64,000 bases of DNA from an uncultured Mycobacterium sp. (GCA_900078375.1 FLQS01000031.1:1-64000), one strand, 5' to 3'; shown: positions 52,474 through 63,257, counted from the first letter of the stretch. Numbers and translations are program-made. The notes: generated by a model not told the origin, from the letters alone.

Positions 52474-53208
52474 CTACGCCCGTAAGAGATAGATGTCCAT
52501 GATCCAGCCGTGTCGGGCACGAGCCTGCGCCCGCAGCCCCGCGACGGTTTCGCCGATCTCGCCGACGGTGCCCGACATCAGCAACTCGTCAGGCGTGCCG
52601 AGGTAGGCCCCCCACCAAATCCGGGTCTGCGGTGGGCAACTCAGAAACGAGCAGTCCCCGTCGAGCATCACCACCGCCGAGCCGGCCAGGCCGGTAGTGC
52701 GCAGCTGCCGTCCGGTGGTGATCAGCACGGGCTCGCCGACGTCGTTGAGCGGGATGCGGTGACGGGCGGTCAGGGCCTGCACCGCGGTGATCCCGGGGAT
52801 GACGTCGTATTCGAGTTCGACGTGGCGGGCGACCTCGTCGAGGATCCGCAGGGTGCTGTCGTACAGCGACGGGTCACCCCAGGCCAGGAAGGCCCCGACG
52901 CCACCGGGTCCGAGCTCGGTCTCGATGGCCTGGGCCCACAGCCGGGCGCGAGCCAGGTGCCAGTCGGCGACGGCCTGGGTGTACTCGCCGTCGGCCGCGC
53001 GCTTCGGATCGGGCAGTTCGACGAAGCGGTAGCGCGGGCCGGTGATGAACCGCTGGCAGATCTCCCGGCGCAACGCGATGAGGTCGCTCTTGGCCTGGCC
53101 CTTGTCCATCGCGAAGAACACATCGGTGTCGTTGAGCGCACGGATCGCCTGCGACGTCACGTAGTCGGGGTCGCCGGCCCCGATGCCGATGACGTGGATG
53201 GTGCGCAC
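52474..53208 (-). CDS. cobF: Precorrin-6A synthase (deacetylating)
   Basis: A SAM-dependent methyltransferase of 244 residues of the tetrapyrrole methylase superfamily. It starts RTIHVIGIGAGDPDYVTSQA, has GAFLAWGDPSLYDSTLRIL and YDVIPGITAVQALTARHRIP, and ends GWIMDIYLLRA, all as in CobF. CobF methylates C-1 and releases acetate in the aerobic cobalamin pathway. M. tuberculosis is known to lack cobF, so its presence marks this organism as outside that complex. Other cob genes are not in the window. It starts with GTG nine bases after the MFS gene stop, so it is probably transcribed with a transporter and a metal ATPase gene. Confidence 0.92.
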   Translation of the reverse strand: MRTIHVIGIGAGDPDYVTSQAIRALNDTDVFFAMDKGQAKSDLIALRREICQRFITGPRYRFVELPDPKRAADGEYTQAVADWHLARARLWAQAIETELGPGGVGAFLAWGDPSLYDSTLRILDEVARHVELEYDVIPGITAVQALTARHRIPLNDVGEPVLITTGRQLRTTGLAGSAVVMLDGDCSFLSCPPQTRIWWGAYLGTPDELLMSGTVGEIGETVAGLRAQARARHGWIMDIYLLRA

Positions 53209-53217
53209 CCCGAGAGC

Positions 53218-54390
53218 CTAGCGAGGCGCCACGCGGCCGCGGGCGACCTGGGCCACCAGGAGCACTACCGCGAAGCAGGCCCCAGCCACCCCGGAGATCA
53301 GCAGGGGGAGCCGGCCATCGGTGCCCCATAGCAATCCGGCCCACAGGCCTGCGGCCAGCACCGCGAAACCACTAGCGCCCTGGAACACTCCCTGCGCACT
53401 CGCCTGCTGATCGGCGCCGACGAGCGTCGAGATCCATGCCTTCCCGACACCGTCGGTGCAGGCGGTGAACATCCCGTAGGCCGCGATCAGCACCCACGCC
53501 ACACCCGGATCGGTGGTCGACCCGAGCCCGATGTAGCCGACGGCGAAGAAAACCAGACCGAAGCCGAACACCGCCGAGCGGGGCAGCTTGTCGGCCAGGA
53601 CACCGGCCGGGAAGCTGGCCAGCGCATACACCAGGTTGTAACCCACGTAGGCGAGTATCACCTCGACGACCCCGAAGCCGATCTCGTTGAGCCGCAACAG
53701 CAATAACGCATCCGGAAAGTTGACGACACCAAACGCGACCAGCAACGCGGTCACTCGCCAATAGCGCCGCGGCAGTTCCCGCAGACCACGAAAGATCGGT
53801 TGGTGCTTGGGCCGCAGGCCCGTCCGCCGTGGCTCATGGACCAGCACGACGAGGAACACGGACAGCACCGCGGGGACGATCGCGATGTACAGCAGCGGAG
53901 GTATCTGGTGATCGAGCAGCTCGTAGCCGGCAAGCCCGAGTAGCGGGCCGACCACCGCACCGAGGGTGTCCATCGCACGGTGGAATCCGAATACCTTGCC
54001 ACGCAGCGATTTATCGATGCCGTCGACAAGCAGCGCGTCGCGTGGCGCACCCCGAATACCCTTGCCGAGCCGGTCGACCACCCGCCCTGCCAGCACACCC
54101 GGCCAGGCCGTCGCAACCGCGACGATGACCTTGCCCAGCGCGGCCATCCCGTATCCCGTTGTGATCAAAGGGCGTTTGGCGAATCGGTCGCCCAGTGGAC
54201 CGACCGCGAGCTTGGTCAGCGACGCCGCTCCCTCCGCGGCGCCTTCAACGGCGCCGACGACTGCGGGCGGCGCGCCCAGAACGGCGGTGAGATAGATCGG
54301 CAAGAGTGGATACAGCAGTTCGCTGGCAACGTCCTGGAGGAACGACACCACAGCGAGCACCCGTACGTTGCGGGTCAGCCAGGTCGTCAC
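53218..54390 (-). CDS. MFS transporter
   Basis: A major facilitator protein of 390 residues with about twelve membrane segments. It shows FLQDVASELLYPLLPIYLTA in the first helix region, the loop 2-3 motif VGPLGDRFAKRPLITTGYG and DRLGKGIRGAPRDALLVD, which marks a bacterial group of unknown cargo often found near metal or redox genes. The GTG start overlaps the ATPase stop as GTGA, so the two are translated together; cobF follows after nine bases. Export or import of a metal or a metal complex is a reasonable guess from the neighbours, nothing more. Confidence 0.84.
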   Translation of the reverse strand: MTTWLTRNVRVLAVVSFLQDVASELLYPLLPIYLTAVLGAPPAVVGAVEGAAEGAASLTKLAVGPLGDRFAKRPLITTGYGMAALGKVIVAVATAWPGVLAGRVVDRLGKGIRGAPRDALLVDGIDKSLRGKVFGFHRAMDTLGAVVGPLLGLAGYELLDHQIPPLLYIAIVPAVLSVFLVVLVHEPRRTGLRPKHQPIFRGLRELPRRYWRVTALLVAFGVVNFPDALLLLRLNEIGFGVVEVILAYVGYNLVYALASFPAGVLADKLPRSAVFGFGLVFFAVGYIGLGSTTDPGVAWVLIAAYGMFTACTDGVGKAWISTLVGADQQASAQGVFQGASGFAVLAAGLWAGLLWGTDGRLPLLISGVAGACFAVVLLVAQVARGRVAPR

Positions 54391-56799
54391 GACTGGTCAG
54401 CCGCATTCAGGAAAGCCGGCGCGAGAACGAAGAAGTTCTCCTCCTCCTGAACGAAGTGCAGCCGCAGCAACGCGTACAAACCGTACAGGCACGCCATCAG
54501 GTCGTCGCTCTCGTCAGACCGCACCGCGCCGGCCACCTCGGCCAGTTCACGGTGGGCGTGCAGACGTTGGGCCAGCCGGTGGATCTCGGCGTGCATACGG
54601 CTCATCGTCGCGGTCGCCTCGATACTGCCCAACGGCCGGGCCAGCGCCGGATACAGCGCGCTGTCCTCGGCGTCTTCGTGGGGAAGCAGGGTGTCCTGCA
54701 GGAAGGAGTCCGCGGCGCGAAGTGACACCAGAGCGCCCACCAACTCCCCGGCCGCGACCTGATGGGCGGCGTCGCGCAGCAGCGACAGATCGTCGCGCAT
54801 CTGGTCGTGCTCGGCGGAGAAGCGCCGCACGAGTGCTTCGGCGTCACGGCTCAGCGGTGGCGGCCCGGTGTGATCGCCGCCCAGCGCTCGAAGGGCGTTG
54901 AGGATCACCGTGAGATCGATTCCCTCTTGCAGCAACGCGCCCCAAGCGGGCGCCAACCAGCCAACCGCAGCGAATCCCATGGCGATCAGCGACAGGCCCA
55001 TCCCCACCGCAGCGCTCTGCACCGCGATGCGCCTCGACCGGCGGGCGATCAACTTGGCGTCGGCGAGCCGATCGATCCGATCGGAGGTGAGCACGATGTC
55101 GGCGGCCTCCGAACTCGCCGTCGCACCGCGCGCACCCATCGCGATGCCGACATCGGCCGCGGCCAGCGCCGGTGCGTCGTTAACCCCGTCGCCCACCATC
55201 GCCGTGACCGCACGCTCGCTCTCGGCCCGCACCCGCGCGACCTTGTCGGCCGGCGTCTGCTGGGCCGCCACCTCGTCGAGACCCAGCACGGTACCGATCT
55301 GCCGTGCCGGCGCGGGCCGGTCACCGGTGAGCATCACCAGGCGGGTAATCCCGGCGGCCCGCAGCCGCCGCAACGTGCGTGGCGCGTCGGGTCGCAGCGG
55401 GTCGATCAGCAGTATCGCGCCGGCCAATTCGTCGTCGACGCGAACCCACGCCACCACCGCGCCGTCGAATGCCGCCCGCGACAAGACGGCGGCGGCCCAC
55501 TCCGGCACCTCTCCGTCGAGGCTGAGATTGCCGACGGTGACGGACTTTCCATCCACCAACGCCGATACGCCGATACCGGCCGCCTCGGTGACGGAGCCGG
55601 GCATGCTCAACGGCACGCCACGCAACCGCGCCTCGTGCACGATGGCGGCGGCAAGTATGTGCGGTGAGAGTTGGTCGGCCGACGCGGCCAACCCCAGCAC
55701 CCCGTCGACCGTCCAGCCCGGGCCAACCACGATGTCAGTTCCGCGGGGACGGCCAGTTGTCAGCGTTCCCGTCTTGTCCAGCACCAAAGTACTTGCACGG
55801 CCGAGTGTTTCGAGCGCGCCTCCACCACGGACCAGTACCCCGATGCGCGATGTGCGGGACAGTCCGGACACGATCGCGACGGGTGCCGCGAGCAACAGTG
55901 GGCACGGGGTGGCGACCACCAGGACCGCCACCGCGCGATCGGGCGTGCCGCTGACGATCCAGGCGAGGGCCGCCACGCCCAGCGCGACCGGCAGGAACCA
56001 GGCGGCGACGCGGTCGGCGATGCGTACCACCGGCGCCGACTCCGCCGCCGCCATGCCGTCGATGGCTACCACCGTCGGCGCGGCGGCAGCTGGCCGGCGC
56101 CGACTCCGCCGCCGCTTGCCGGGCCAGCCGGACGATCCCGGCGTAGGTGCTGTCGGCCGCGCTGGCCGAGGCCCGCAGTTCCAGGCCGCTGCCCGCGTTG
56201 ACGCTGCCGCTCCGCAACGGCTCGCCCTGCCCGCACCGGACGAGCGCCGATTCGCCGGTCAGCGCGGAGTCGTCGAGCACCGCGTCGTCCGAGAGCACCA
56301 CTCCGTCTACGGGCAACACCTCGCCGGGGCCTACGACCACGATGTCGTCGACGACGATGTCGTCGAGGCCGACCACCTCGACCCCGTCGGGCGTGCGTCT
56401 GCGCGCGGTGCGCGGCACCCGGTCGAGCAATGCCCGCAAATCCTTGGTGGCTCGTCGTTGGGCTGCCGCATCGAGGGCCTGTCCCGTGGCGAGCATGACG
56501 CCGATCAGGGCGCCCGCCAAATACTCCCGCACCGCCAGAGCGCCCCCGAGCGACAACACAGCCAGGACATCCACACCGACGCGGCCGGCCCGGATCGACG
56601 AGACCACCCACCACAAGGCGGGCACGATCGCGGCGGCGGTTCCGGCGATCCAGCAGACGTCGGCGATGGTCCGTGCCCCGAGAAGCCACGCGATGCCACC
56701 GGCCACGAACGCCCCGAGTGTCACCGCGAGCAGCGCCCAGCGTGCGAATTGGCCGACGATTCCCGGATTATTCGGCGCGGCGCCGTCCATGTCAGTCAT
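54387..56799 (-). pseudogene. P1B-5-type metal ATPase with C-terminal hemerythrin domain, frameshifted
   Basis: Two frames together make one heavy-metal P-type ATPase. The first (ATG 56797-56799) gives the N-terminal membrane helices and the actuator domain with DSALTGESALV up to RLARQAAAESAP; the second carries on as VVRIADRVAAWFLP, the membrane motif VVATPCPLLLAAP, the phosphorylation site VLDKTGTLTTG and MVGDGVNDAPALAAADVG. A TPC motif and a C-terminal hemerythrin-like domain (FSAEHDQMRDDL, LPHEDAEDSALYPAL, MHAEIHRLAQ, LHFVQEEENFF) mark subgroup P1B-5, linked to Fe, Ni or Co. The usual SEHPL loop reads LSPHILA. The frames are split by 64 extra bases (56052-56115) flanked by 22-base repeats. 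Either the gene is dead, the halves are made separately (a GTG at 56070-56072 could start the second), or the assembly is wrong. Confidence 0.8.
56030..56115. repeat. 22-base direct repeat around the frameshift
   Basis: CCGGCGCCGACTCCGCCGCC and two more bases occur at 56030-56051 and again at 56094-56115, a 64-base offset that is not a multiple of three. The 42 bases between are not a copy of either flank, though they include GGTGGTAGCCATCG, like GGTGGTACGCATCG just outside. Confidence 0.8.
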
Positions 56800-56813
56800 C
56801 TTGGTCCGGCGTC

Positions 56814-56833
56814 ACTACTACAGCGTAGGTAGT
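56814..56833. promoter_or_regulatory. Inverted repeat between the ATPase and DUF2231 genes
   Basis: ACTACTACAGCGTAGGTAGT: ACTACTAC against GTAG-G-TAGT around AGC. It lies in the short divergent gap and covers the likely promoters of both genes, so it is a candidate operator. It is reminiscent of TAC-rich sites of BlaI/CopY-type repressors, but no such regulator is nearby. Confidence 0.4.
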
Positions 56834-56877
56834 ATTCGCGGCTGGAACGCTGATCACCTATCAGGCAGGAGTCCGAG

Positions 56878-57345
56878 GTGTCGACATTCAACGGTCTTCC
56901 CGCCCATGCGCTGCTCGTGCATTTCATCGTGGTCCTGGCCCCGCTGACGGCGGCGCTGGCGATCCTGTGCGCGCTGTGGCCCGCCGCCCGGCAGCGCCTG
57001 GTGTGGCTGGTGATGGCGCTGTCGGTGCTCACCGCCGCGCTGACGCCGTTGACCACCGAGGCCGGCGAGTGGCTCCAGCACCGACTGGGGCCTTCGCCGA
57101 CCGTGAACACCCACGCCGAACTCGGCGACACGATGATCTTCTTCGCGCTGGCGCTGCTCGTCGCGGCGGTGCTGCTGGCGGTCGTGCATGTTCGCGCCGG
57201 CCGTGGACAGTCGTTGTCAACGGTGCTCTCGGCCGCCGTGGCCGTCTTCGTGGTGGTGGCCGGCGTCGCGACCATCGTGCAGGTCTATCGCATCGGCGAC
57301 TCCGGCGCCAAGGCCACCTGGGGCCAGATCGCCCAACGTAATTAG
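56878..57345 (+). CDS. DUF2231 membrane protein
   Basis: A protein of 155 residues with four membrane segments (LLVHFIVVLAPLTAALAIL, LVWLVMALSVLTAALTPL, MIFFALALLVAAVLLAVV, VLSAAVAVFVVVAGVATIV). His residues in the first and third segments (PAHALLVHF; NTHAELGD) are typical of DUF2231, a family that may bind heme or a metal inside the membrane; this is not proven. The GTG at 56878 follows CAGGAGTCCGAG. It is divergent from the metal ATPase with a possible shared operator, which supports a redox or metal link. It ends 21 bases before the convergent AraC gene. Confidence 0.8.
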   Translation: MSTFNGLPAHALLVHFIVVLAPLTAALAILCALWPAARQRLVWLVMALSVLTAALTPLTTEAGEWLQHRLGPSPTVNTHAELGDTMIFFALALLVAAVLLAVVHVRAGRGQSLSTVLSAAVAVFVVVAGVATIVQVYRIGDSGAKATWGQIAQRN

Positions 57346-57366
57346 CAGTAGCACAGCATCTTTCGA

Positions 57367-58341
57367 TCAGCTGTACAGCGTGACGCTCGGCGATTCACCG
57401 AATTCAGCGCGGTAGGTCTGACTGAACCGCCCGGTGTGGGCGAAGCCCCAGCGGGTGGCGATCGCAGCAACGGTGTCACGGGATGGGTCGGCGGCCAACA
57501 GATCTCGGTGCGTGCGCGCCAGGCGAACCTGACGTAGATATGCGTTCGGAGTGGTGTCGAGGTGCCGGCGGAACATGTACTGCACGGACCGAGGCGTGAC
57601 GTTGATGGCAGTGGCGACATCAGCCATGCCGATGTCCCGGGCACAGTTGTCGTGGATGTAGTCGATTGCCAGGCGCAACAACGGTGCGGGAACTTCGGGC
57701 CGCTCGATGCGTTCGGCGTCGGCGTAGGTGTTGGGGAAGACATGCAACAACGTCGTCGCCAACAGCCGGATGGCACCACCGGCCACCAGCGCGACATCCT
57801 CGGCGCTCAGGATGCTCTGCAGCGTTGCGGTGACGTATTCAACGCTCGTCCGCCACTGCGCGGCGGCTGCCGGCGAGCGAGGACGACCCGACGTGAACCG
57901 GACTGCGGGCCCGCCATCGGCCTCGGGGTCACCGGTGATCTGGAACAGCGCCTCCGGGGCGAGGGCCGCCACCGATACCTCGGCATCGACGGTCTGTGCC
58001 CGGCACGGCCGGCCGGGACGCGCGGCGAGCGCTACGTCGCCGACCACGCACCGCTCGGCGCGGGAGTTCGCACCGATCTGCAGGCTGCCCGCCTTGAGCT
58101 GGGTGACGACATAGCGGGGCCAGCTAGCGGTTTCGAATTCCAGCGCGCTCGGCAGATTCGCCTCGCTGACACAGGCATCACCGATCGTCATTCGGGACAT
58201 CTGGATCGGATGGTCAGGGTGCAGCCCGTCGATGCGTCCCTGCGCGCCCCAGGCACTGCGGAAGAACGCGGCGGCCGCGTCGGGATCAGCGGTGGTGCAC
58301 GCGGTGCGTCGCGGGTGCACGCCCGTGGAATGGTGCCGCAT
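57367..58341 (-). CDS. AraC-family transcriptional regulator
   Basis: A regulator of 324 residues. The N-terminal 200 residues are a ligand-binding type domain as in AraC_binding_2 proteins (SRMTIGDACVSEANLPSALE, then VTQLKAGSLQIG). The C-terminal part has two helix-turn-helix units: DIGMADVATAINVTPRSVQY and DTVAAIATRWGFAHTGRFSQ, followed by YRAEFGESPSVTL. The ATG at 58339-58341 was preferred; the frame is open 14 codons further. It is divergent from an F420-type oxidoreductase gene that carries its own KstR-type site. Whether the AraC protein acts on that gene is unknown. Confidence 0.85.
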   Translation of the reverse strand: MRHHSTGVHPRRTACTTADPDAAAAFFRSAWGAQGRIDGLHPDHPIQMSRMTIGDACVSEANLPSALEFETASWPRYVVTQLKAGSLQIGANSRAERCVVGDVALAARPGRPCRAQTVDAEVSVAALAPEALFQITGDPEADGGPAVRFTSGRPRSPAAAAQWRTSVEYVTATLQSILSAEDVALVAGGAIRLLATTLLHVFPNTYADAERIERPEVPAPLLRLAIDYIHDNCARDIGMADVATAINVTPRSVQYMFRRHLDTTPNAYLRQVRLARTHRDLLAADPSRDTVAAIATRWGFAHTGRFSQTYRAEFGESPSVTLYS

Positions 58342-58472
58342 GAGAACTCGTCGCCGCCCGTGGAGAAGGTTGGGTTTGAACACGTCCCCCGGAGACGGTG
58401 GACGATCCGAGCATTGTTCTCAGCTCTGGGCAGAGATTACTCCGTCCGGTGGGACGACATCGACCCTCACAG

Positions 58473-58488
58473 GTAGAACACGTTCTAC
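58473..58488. promoter_or_regulatory. KstR-type operator before the F420-type oxidoreductase gene
   Basis: GTAGAAC-AC-GTTCTAC, a perfect 16-base inverted repeat that contains an exact match to the KstR pattern TNNAACNNGTTNNA. TACTAT (58486-58491), a -10 element, overlaps it, and the ATG follows after six bases, so the message is probably leaderless and the operator blocks its promoter. Confidence 0.75.
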
Positions 58489-58497
58489 TATCGCGAC

Positions 58498-59364
58498 ATG
58501 CGATTCACGTATGCCGAGGCCATGACCGATCCGACGTTCTACATCCCGCTCGCTCAGGCCGTCGAGGCCGCCGGGTATCACGCGATGACGATTCCGGACA
58601 GCGTCGCCTACCCGTTCGAATCGGACTCCACCTATCCGTACACCCCGGACGGCAACCGGGAGTTCTTGGACGGCAAGTCATTCATCGAGACTTTCGTGCT
58701 GACCGCAGCGCTGGGCGCGGTGACCAAGAATCTGCATTTCAACTTCTTCGTCCTCAAGCTGCCGATCCGCCCGCCGGCCCTGGTGGCCAAGCAGGCCGGC
58801 TCGCTGGCAGCACTCATCGGCAATCGGGTGGGGTTGGGTGTTGGCACCAGCCCGTGGCCCGAGGACTACGAGCTGATGGGTGTGCCGTTCGCCAAGCGGG
58901 GCAAGCGAATGGACGAGTGCATCGCGATCATCAAGGGGCTGACCAGTGGTGACTACTTCGAGTTCCACGGCGAGTTCTTCGACATCCCCAAGACCAAGAT
59001 GACACCCGCGCCGTCCGCCCCAGTCCCGATCCTGATCGGCGGGCACGCCGACGCCGCATTGCGCCGCGCCGCGCGCAACGACGGCTGGATGCACGGCGGA
59101 GGCACCGAGGATCTCGACGAGTTGCTCGCCAAGCTGAACCGCTACCGCGAAGAGGAAGGAACCACTGCTCGGCCCTTTCAAATCCACGTCATCTCAGTTG
59201 ACGCGTTCACCGTCGACGGGGTCAAGCGCCTGGAGGACAAGGGCGTCACCGACGTGATCGTCGGCTTCCGGATCCCCTACATCAAGGGCCCCGACACCGA
59301 GCCGCTGGACGCCAAGATCCGCAACCTGGAGAAGTTCGCGGAGAACGTTATCGCGAAAGTCTAA
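58498..59364 (+). CDS. LLM-class F420-dependent oxidoreductase (Rv0940c-like)
   Basis: A luciferase-fold oxidoreductase of 288 residues, the length I recall for Rv0940c. It shows RFTYAEAMTDPTFYIPLAQ at the start, LAALIGNRVGLGVGTSPWPE and PVPILIGGHADAALRRAARN, as in actinobacterial F420-binding members. ATG at 58498 comes six bases after a -10 element (TACTAT), so it is probably translated from a leaderless message. A perfect KstR-type operator lies over the promoter; KstR represses cholesterol-use genes in mycobacteria, so this enzyme may act on a steroid-related compound. It ends four bases before the convergent crotonase gene. Confidence 0.87.
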   Translation: MRFTYAEAMTDPTFYIPLAQAVEAAGYHAMTIPDSVAYPFESDSTYPYTPDGNREFLDGKSFIETFVLTAALGAVTKNLHFNFFVLKLPIRPPALVAKQAGSLAALIGNRVGLGVGTSPWPEDYELMGVPFAKRGKRMDECIAIIKGLTSGDYFEFHGEFFDIPKTKMTPAPSAPVPILIGGHADAALRRAARNDGWMHGGGTEDLDELLAKLNRYREEEGTTARPFQIHVISVDAFTVDGVKRLEDKGVTDVIVGFRIPYIKGPDTEPLDAKIRNLEKFAENVIAKV

Positions 59365-59367
59365 CCG

Positions 59368-60168
59368 TCACAGCGGATCCCACTTCGGAGCCCGCTTCTC
59401 GCGGTGCGCCATGGCCGCCTCCTTCGGGTTGTTGGTGAACCCGGTCAGGATCTGCGTGCGGTTCTCGATCTCCTTGGCGTGCCGCAGGCTCGGCGCGTCC
59501 AAGGCTGCGTTCAGCCCGGTCTTGGTCTGCCAGACCCCGAAGGCGTTGTTGGCGGCGATGGTGCGCGCCATCTCCAACGCGGCGTCGGCGAGCTTGTCGG
59601 CGGGCACCACCTCGTGCACCAGCCCGATCCGGTAGGCCTCCGCGGCGTCGATGATCCGCCCGGTGAGCATCATCTCCCGCGCGGCGCCAGCACCGACGAT
59701 CTTGGGCAGCAAATAGCTCGTCCCCATGTCGAGTGATGAGAAGCCCGCCTTGATGAACACCGATCCGAAGCGCGCGGTCTCCGACGCGATCCGGATATCG
59801 CAGTGCAGTGCGTAGGCAAGGCCGCCGCCGACGGCCACCCCGTTGACAGCCGCGACCACCGGGATGGGCAGCTCATAGAGCCTGGTCAGCTGGTCGGCCA
59901 ACCGGATCTGGCCGTCGTACATCGTCTTGAACTGGGCAGCCGCCGGTTCAACCCATGGCTTTCCGGTGCCGCTGAGATCGGCGCCCGCGCTGAAGCCCCG
60001 GCCCGCCCCGGTGAGGATGGCGACCCGGTATTTCCACGAGCTCAGCTCGTCGAGCACGCCGTCCAGCCCGTCGAGGAGGTTTCCGTCGATCGCGTTGAGC
60101 AGCTCCGGCCGGTTCAGCGTGATACCGGCGATCCCGTCTTCGAGTTCTTCGAATTCCACAGCGGCCAT
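59368..60168 (-). CDS. Enoyl-CoA hydratase/isomerase family protein
   Basis: A crotonase of 266 residues. It has ITLNRPELLNAIDGNLLDGL, the oxyanion segments ILTGAGRGFSAGADLSGTG and NGVAVGGGLAYALHCDIRIA, and IKAGFSSLDMGTSYLLPKIVG. A catalytic Glu pair is not obvious, so it may be an isomerase or other crotonase. ATG at 60166-60168; no ribosome site is seen, but TAATCT lies seven bases upstream, which fits a leaderless message. It is divergent from the SRPBCC gene with a 44-base gap. Confidence 0.84.
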   Translation of the reverse strand: MAAVEFEELEDGIAGITLNRPELLNAIDGNLLDGLDGVLDELSSWKYRVAILTGAGRGFSAGADLSGTGKPWVEPAAAQFKTMYDGQIRLADQLTRLYELPIPVVAAVNGVAVGGGLAYALHCDIRIASETARFGSVFIKAGFSSLDMGTSYLLPKIVGAGAAREMMLTGRIIDAAEAYRIGLVHEVVPADKLADAALEMARTIAANNAFGVWQTKTGLNAALDAPSLRHAKEIENRTQILTGFTNNPKEAAMAHREKRAPKWDPL

Positions 60169-60175
60169 GAAGGGG

Positions 60176-60181
60176 AGATTA
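60176..60181 (-). promoter_or_regulatory. -10 element of a probably leaderless crotonase message
   Basis: TAATCT on the minus strand, seven bases before the ATG at 60168, with no ribosome site between. This spacing is typical of mycobacterial leaderless genes. Confidence 0.4.
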
Positions 60182-60212
60182 GCCCGCCGCCACGCCGGGT
60201 ACCCCGGGCGCC

Positions 60213-60641
60213 ATGGCAACCGTTGACGTGGCTGTCCCCTCTTCCGTGCCCCCGCAGCGAGCGTGGGAACTGGCCTCGAATCTGCATCGCTTCGATGAAT
60301 GGATGACGATTTTCGGTGATTGGCGCAGTCCGGTGCCGTTGGTGATTCGCGAGGGCACCCAGGTGTCGTCCCTGATCAAGGTGAAGGGTTTCCGCAACAC
60401 CATCCACTGGAACGTCACCAACTACGACGCACCGAAGACGATCGAACTGCGCGGCCATGGGCGTGGCGGCATCGGGATCGGCATCAGGATGCGGGTCGTC
60501 GACGAGCACCCGGGAACCTGTTTCCGCCTGAAGGCGGACATTTCGGGTGGACTGCTGAACGGCCCGGTCGGCCGTCTCGTGGCCCACGTGCTCGAGGGTG
60601 AGGTTCAGAAGTCGGTGGAGAATCTCGCTGCGCTGGCCTGA
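60213..60641 (+). CDS. SRPBCC-family protein
   Basis: A START/Bet-v1-like protein of 142 residues: VDVAVPSSVPPQRAWELASN opens the fold, RFDEWMTIFGDWRSPVPLVI follows, and a long C-terminal helix ends PVGRLVAHVLEGEVQKSVEN. Such proteins form a cavity for lipids or polyketides. The mycobacterial type I toxin-immunity and cyclase/dehydratase-like members look similar, so no substrate is named. ATG at 60213 lies 44 bases from the divergent crotonase gene. prpE follows after 118 bases on the same strand. Confidence 0.78.
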   Translation: MATVDVAVPSSVPPQRAWELASNLHRFDEWMTIFGDWRSPVPLVIREGTQVSSLIKVKGFRNTIHWNVTNYDAPKTIELRGHGRGGIGIGIRMRVVDEHPGTCFRLKADISGGLLNGPVGRLVAHVLEGEVQKSVENLAALA

Positions 60642-60759
60642 CCAGGACCGGCCGTTCGGCGCAGATGTCGGCGCGTTCGCCGACGAACCTCCCGTAGGGC
60701 GCACGTGCGCCACGTCGTCGCGCTACCGTGCTACCACCCAACGACGGGAGGAAGCCGGG

Positions 60760-62624
<1,865 letters not shown>

Positions 62625-62628
<4 letters not shown>

Positions 62629-63257
62629 CCGTCACGGTCGACGAGTTCCAGATCGCTGACCCGCCCGATGCCTGGCGCGACGCGGGCTTCAGCGTCGACG
62701 CCGATGGCGTCTGCCGCATCGGCGATGTTCGGGTGCGACTGCTCGGAAACCCAAGCGGCACCGGCATTCTCGGCTGGTCACTGCGGGGCCTGGCTGCGGA
62801 AGGTGCGATCGACGGCATCCCGACCATGACATCGGACACCATGCCCGCGGAGCCTGCCACGCACCCGAACGGCGTGACGTCGATCGACCACGTCGTGCTG
62901 CTGTCGCCCAACCTTGCACGGACCGTCGCGTCGCTGGCCGCCGTCGGCCTGCAGCCCCGCCGGCAACGCGACGCCGAACTCGGCGGCCAGCCGATGCGGC
63001 AGATCTTCCTCCGGTTGGGATCGGTGATCCTCGAGGTCGTCGGCGCACCCGACACGGCCAACGAGGGTCCGTCGTCGTTGTGGGGCATCACCTACGTCGT
63101 CGCCGACATCGATGCGACCGCGTCGTACTTCGGTGACCACACGTTGCCGGTCAAGGATGCCGTGCAGCCGGGTCGCCGCATCACCACGCTGCGGCATCGC
63201 AGTCTGGGCATGTCGGTCCGGACGGCGATGATCTCGCCGCCTATTCTCGGCGGATGA
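62625..63257 (+). CDS. VOC-family (glyoxalase-like) protein
   Basis: A protein of 210 residues. The C-terminal part (about 85-200) is a VOC fold: TSIDHVVLLSPNLARTVASL, the beta-hairpin QIFLRLGSVILEVVGAPDTA and WGITYVVADIDATASYF; the His in DHVV and Glu in LEVVG could be metal ligands. The first 80 residues are a weaker second unit. Overlaps of ATGA on both sides tie it to prpE and rnhA. The reaction is unknown; epimerase or dioxygenase-like roles are possible. Confidence 0.82.

Noticed and set aside
55735..56051. The last 105 codons of the first ATPase frame as a real domain
   Set aside because: After the 64-base insert it reads as Arg/Gly/His-rich shadow of the true ATPase frame.
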